A stretch of DNA of 64,000 nt from Paenibacillus endophyticus (lineage in GTDB: Bacteria > Bacillota > Bacilli > Paenibacillales > Paenibacillaceae): assembly GCF_014192395.1 (NCBI RefSeq), contig NZ_JACHXW010000029.1:26498-90497 (forward strand), in the 5' to 3' direction. A model generated the notes under the pieces. It ran no database searches and was not told where the DNA came from. It was given only the letters and a program-made list of their open reading frames with translations. Positions 62,039 to 64,000 of this stretch are shown here, in pieces. The number at the start of each line of letters is the position of its first letter. The stretch's first letter is position 1. A program made the position numbers and the translations under genes.

Positions 62039-62593
62039 TCAGCGAAGGTGCATGTAACAATCGGGCGTATGTTTATAACCACTTTCTATCCAGTGAAAAA
62101 CAAGACCTAATACTGCGTGAAGGTTATAAATCGTAAATAATTCATGGTCAATTCCATCATCTGGAAATATGATATCTTCCAAGGCAATATGTTTTAGGGA
62201 AACAAACATCTTTTTTTGTAGTTCTGGAAGCCAATCGCTATTCAACAAGAGGGAATAGACTGCAGCATTTCGGGAAACATGCTCAACGATCATTACTGAA
62301 GCAGCAGGTATTTCGTTAACACGGAATATTTCAACTTTTTCGTATGGAGCGCGAAAAGATTGGATTAAATCTTGAATTAAATTATTGACAATATCATCAA
62401 GCAATGCCTCCTTGCTTTCATAATTGGAATAGAAGGTTCCCCGATTATAATTGGCAAGTTCGACAATTTCAGTTATGGATATGGTGTTGAAAGACTTCTT
62501 TGTCATGATTTCCAGCAATGCTTCTCTTAAAGCAATTCTGCTGCGAATAATACGGCGATCAATTTTATTGGATTTATCTGGCATGTTTTTCAT
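62039..62593 (-). CDS. TetR-family regulator
   Basis: 184 residues from ATG 62593 (AAAATAGGGA ahead; ATG 62584 is the alternative). Helix-turn-helix: RIALREALLEIMTKKSFNTI, SITEIVELANYNRGTFYSNY, ESKEALLDDIV. The C-terminal domain resembles TetR_C_7/DhaS-type ligand domains. The NAD-dependent epimerase gene lies on the other strand 330 bp away with a terminator between, so control of it is possible but not compelling. Normal length. Confidence 0.88.
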   Translation of the reverse strand: MKNMPDKSNKIDRRIIRSRIALREALLEIMTKKSFNTISITEIVELANYNRGTFYSNYESKEALLDDIVNNLIQDLIQSFRAPYEKVEIFRVNEIPAASVMIVEHVSRNAAVYSLLLNSDWLPELQKKMFVSLKHIALEDIIFPDDGIDHELFTIYNLHAVLGLVFHWIESGYKHTPDCYMHLR

Positions 62594-62779
62594 TCCCTAT
62601 TTTTGTTAGACGGATTGTAATATGAAGTGCGACAGCTAGATGAACAAAAAAAGCCCATGAATGGATTCGTGTAAAAGCTTTATATTAAAGTCTGATAATG
62701 TTAAAGCTACAAACCCTTGGTTTTTCGTTAAGGAGTTCAAGTGTTTTTAAAATAAAGTTTGATAAAGCTGAACTTAATG

Positions 62780-62809
62780 AAAAAGGGCTACCACCAGGCA
62801 GCCCTTTTA
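62780..62809. terminator. Bidirectional terminator-like hairpin
   Basis: aaaaagggctacc/ggcagcccttttag with a short loop, A-rich on one side and T-rich on the other. It lies upstream of the epimerase gene. The rest of 62594-62923 has no gene. Confidence 0.6.
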
Positions 62810-62923
62810 GTATTCACCTATCGTTTCCCGTAAGCATATTAATTTAGCGCTTGTCGCATCTAATGTCACAAATGTTATAGCAGAATTGTCTTAAATAAAA
62901 ATAGATAAAGGAGGCAGTAACGA

Positions 62924-63775
62924 ATGAAGATTTTAGTTGCTGGAGCAAGTGGCGTCATCGGGAGGGTACTCATTCCAATGCTAGTACAAAAGGGACATGA
63001 GGTGATTGGGTTAATACGCAACCCGGAGCATGCAGAAAATTTAAAGAATGATGGGGCTTCATTCGTCCAAGCCGATGTATATGATCGCAAGAATCTGTTC
63101 AAAGTGCTTGCCGAAACGTCGCCAGAGGTGGTAATTCATCAACTGACTTCGCTGCAGGCCTTGGATCCATTCGCCAATGCAAGAATTCGCGTGGAAGGTA
63201 CGAGAAACTTAGTGGATGCTTCGCTCGCCGCTGGCGTTCGCCGGATGATCGCGCAAAGCATTACAATGACCTATGCGCCTGGAGAAGGGCCGGCAACGGA
63301 GGATTGTCCACTAGACTTTGATGCTCCTGAACCGCAACTCACAAGCGTGAATGGTGTTCATGCACTAGAAACCGCCGCTGCGGAAATGCTGGAGCATGTC
63401 ATTCTTAGATATGGCGTGCTGTACGGTGAAAGGACCTGGTACGATTCGAATGGGTTGTTCGCAGAGCAAGTTCGGCTTGGGAACTTGCCTGCTACTGACG
63501 GCGTCACTTCTTTTGTGCATACAGAAGACGCCGCAGTTGCAGCTGTTTTGGCACTGGAATGGCCCACAGGAACATATAACATTGTGGATAGCGATCCAGC
63601 AGCGGGTACTGAATGGGTGCCTGTCTATGCGAAAGCCCTTAACGCTCCTGAACCCAAGACAATGCCAGGAAGCGTGAGAGGAGAACGTGGAGCGCTTAAT
63701 GCAAAGGCACTTCGGAATGGCTGGAGTCCGCGGTTCGCTTCATGGCGTGAAGGTTTTCCTAAGGTGCTTCATTAA
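62924..63775 (+). CDS. NAD-dependent epimerase/dehydratase family protein
   Basis: 283 residues; AAAGGAGGCAGTAACGA before the ATG. Extended SDR fold: N-terminal dinucleotide motif VAGASGVIGRVL, FVQADVYDRKNLFKVL, VVIHQLTSLQALDPFANARI and TRNLVDASLAAGVRR, then AQSITMTYAPG. The classical Tyr-x-x-x-Lys is not obvious where expected, so it may act as a reductase of the atypical type or bind cofactor only. RYGVLYGERTWYDSNG and a C-terminal FASWREGF complete the pattern. Probably monocistronic, ended by the terminator at 63811. Confidence 0.85.
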   Translation: MKILVAGASGVIGRVLIPMLVQKGHEVIGLIRNPEHAENLKNDGASFVQADVYDRKNLFKVLAETSPEVVIHQLTSLQALDPFANARIRVEGTRNLVDASLAAGVRRMIAQSITMTYAPGEGPATEDCPLDFDAPEPQLTSVNGVHALETAAAEMLEHVILRYGVLYGERTWYDSNGLFAEQVRLGNLPATDGVTSFVHTEDAAVAAVLALEWPTGTYNIVDSDPAAGTEWVPVYAKALNAPEPKTMPGSVRGERGALNAKALRNGWSPRFASWREGFPKVLH

Positions 63776-63810
63776 GCGGCAGCTGAAGAATAAACAATTG
63801 AATCTGTTCA

Positions 63811-63841
63811 AAAAAGCGGAGATTTTTATCTCCGCTTTTTC
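63811..63841 (+). terminator. Terminator of the epimerase gene
   Basis: aaaaagcggaga/tctccgcttttt with loop tttta, then tc and further T. It is 35 bp after the stop. Confidence 0.85.
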
Positions 63842-63897
63842 ATTTAATGATCCTCCTGATCGAATACGATTCTCATTATAGAATTCCGTATTTATTC

Positions 63898-63914
63898 AAG
63901 TATCTTGCCCGTTA
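63898..63914 (-). repeat. Hairpin-repeat tail adjoining the IS110 end
   Basis: On the minus strand gctaacgggcaagata is the conserved tail of the hairpin repeats. The IS110-type left end starts within or directly beside it at 63912, so the element seems to have used this tail as its target. Confidence 0.55.
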
Positions 63915-64000
63915 GCATTCCTGTAGAGCGTTAATTATCAGCTTTGCAAAAAAATGAGCGCCTCGGTACGATGGAACTACGCAACGGGTCATAGCCCTAA
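63912..64000 (+). mobile_element. Left non-coding end of an IS110-type element, cut by window
   Basis: 63912-64000 is nearly identical to the complement of 16495-16407, where the same sequence leads into an IS110-type transposase start. It therefore begins an IS110 element reading rightward, whose gene lies beyond the window. The stretch holds short self-complementary parts and is where the bridge RNA of IS110-group elements is coded. Confidence 0.75.

Overview
The window reads as the chromosome of a spore-forming, saprophytic Bacillota of the Paenibacillus/Cohnella type. The evidence is a gerA-gerB-gerC spore germination operon, collagen-like exosporium-type proteins behind a SigK-like promoter, a YesM/YesN-type two-component pair, LplB/YtcP-type permeases with a lipoprotein binding protein, SLH-domain debris, many secreted glycoside hydrolases, and strong GGAGG ribosome binding sites. 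No rRNA, tRNA or CRISPR array was seen.

1-11.4 kb is a partly decayed polysaccharide-degradation island: a GH115-like gene cut by the window edge, a frameshifted GH42 beta-galactosidase, an intact secreted GH26 mannanase, the broken C-terminal part of a large beta-galactosidase-like enzyme, a hydroxypyruvate-isomerase-like gene, and a modular GH32 levanase/inulinase whose C-terminal Ig-like tail is frameshifted off. Fragments of IS3 and IS4 transposases lie between them. 11.4-23.8 kb is an accessory zone rich in repeats and insertion sequences: an orphan HicB-like gene, a dead IS1182-type element, an amidohydrolase/MarR pair, a MetX-like hydrolase/LysR pair, a dead IS110 element, two collagen-like genes, and scattered hairpin repeats with a conserved gctaac-ggcag tail. 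Two near-identical copies of a structured, terminator-ended non-coding element also lie here.

23.9-36.6 kb is the most coherent system. A permease-permease-lipoprotein transporter is followed by a broken SLH gene and then an operon of N-acylamino-acid racemase (Lys163/Lys263), nitrilase-type amidohydrolase, COG3375-type GNAT acyltransferase and M20 aminoacylase (one-base frameshift). A convergent sensor kinase/AraC-type regulator pair follows. A 35-36 bp motif occurs three times: before the transporter, before the racemase operon, and before the regulator gene. In the first two it sits exactly 22 bp ahead of a -10 box. I infer one regulon for uptake and D-to-L (N-acyl) amino-acid conversion.

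36.7-44.1 kb holds an AHSA1-like gene, a hexanucleotide microsatellite, a TetR gene, and a small cluster of cupin, alpha/beta hydrolase, a paralogous hydrolase whose nucleophile serine is alanine, LysR, short-chain dehydrogenase and an NTF2-like protein. 44.2-50.4 kb is a complete biotin operon (bioA-D-B-F-H-C) behind a BirA operator that overlaps the start of transcription, closed by a strong terminator. 51-52.9 kb encodes a secreted protein with three discoidin-like domains and the relic of a fourth. 53.2-58.2 kb is a BceRS-BceAB antimicrobial-peptide sensing and detoxification module with an extra membrane-anchored 144-residue protein. 58.3-61.9 kb is the ger operon. The window closes with a TetR/epimerase divergent pair and the left end of an IS110-type element that continues beyond the window.
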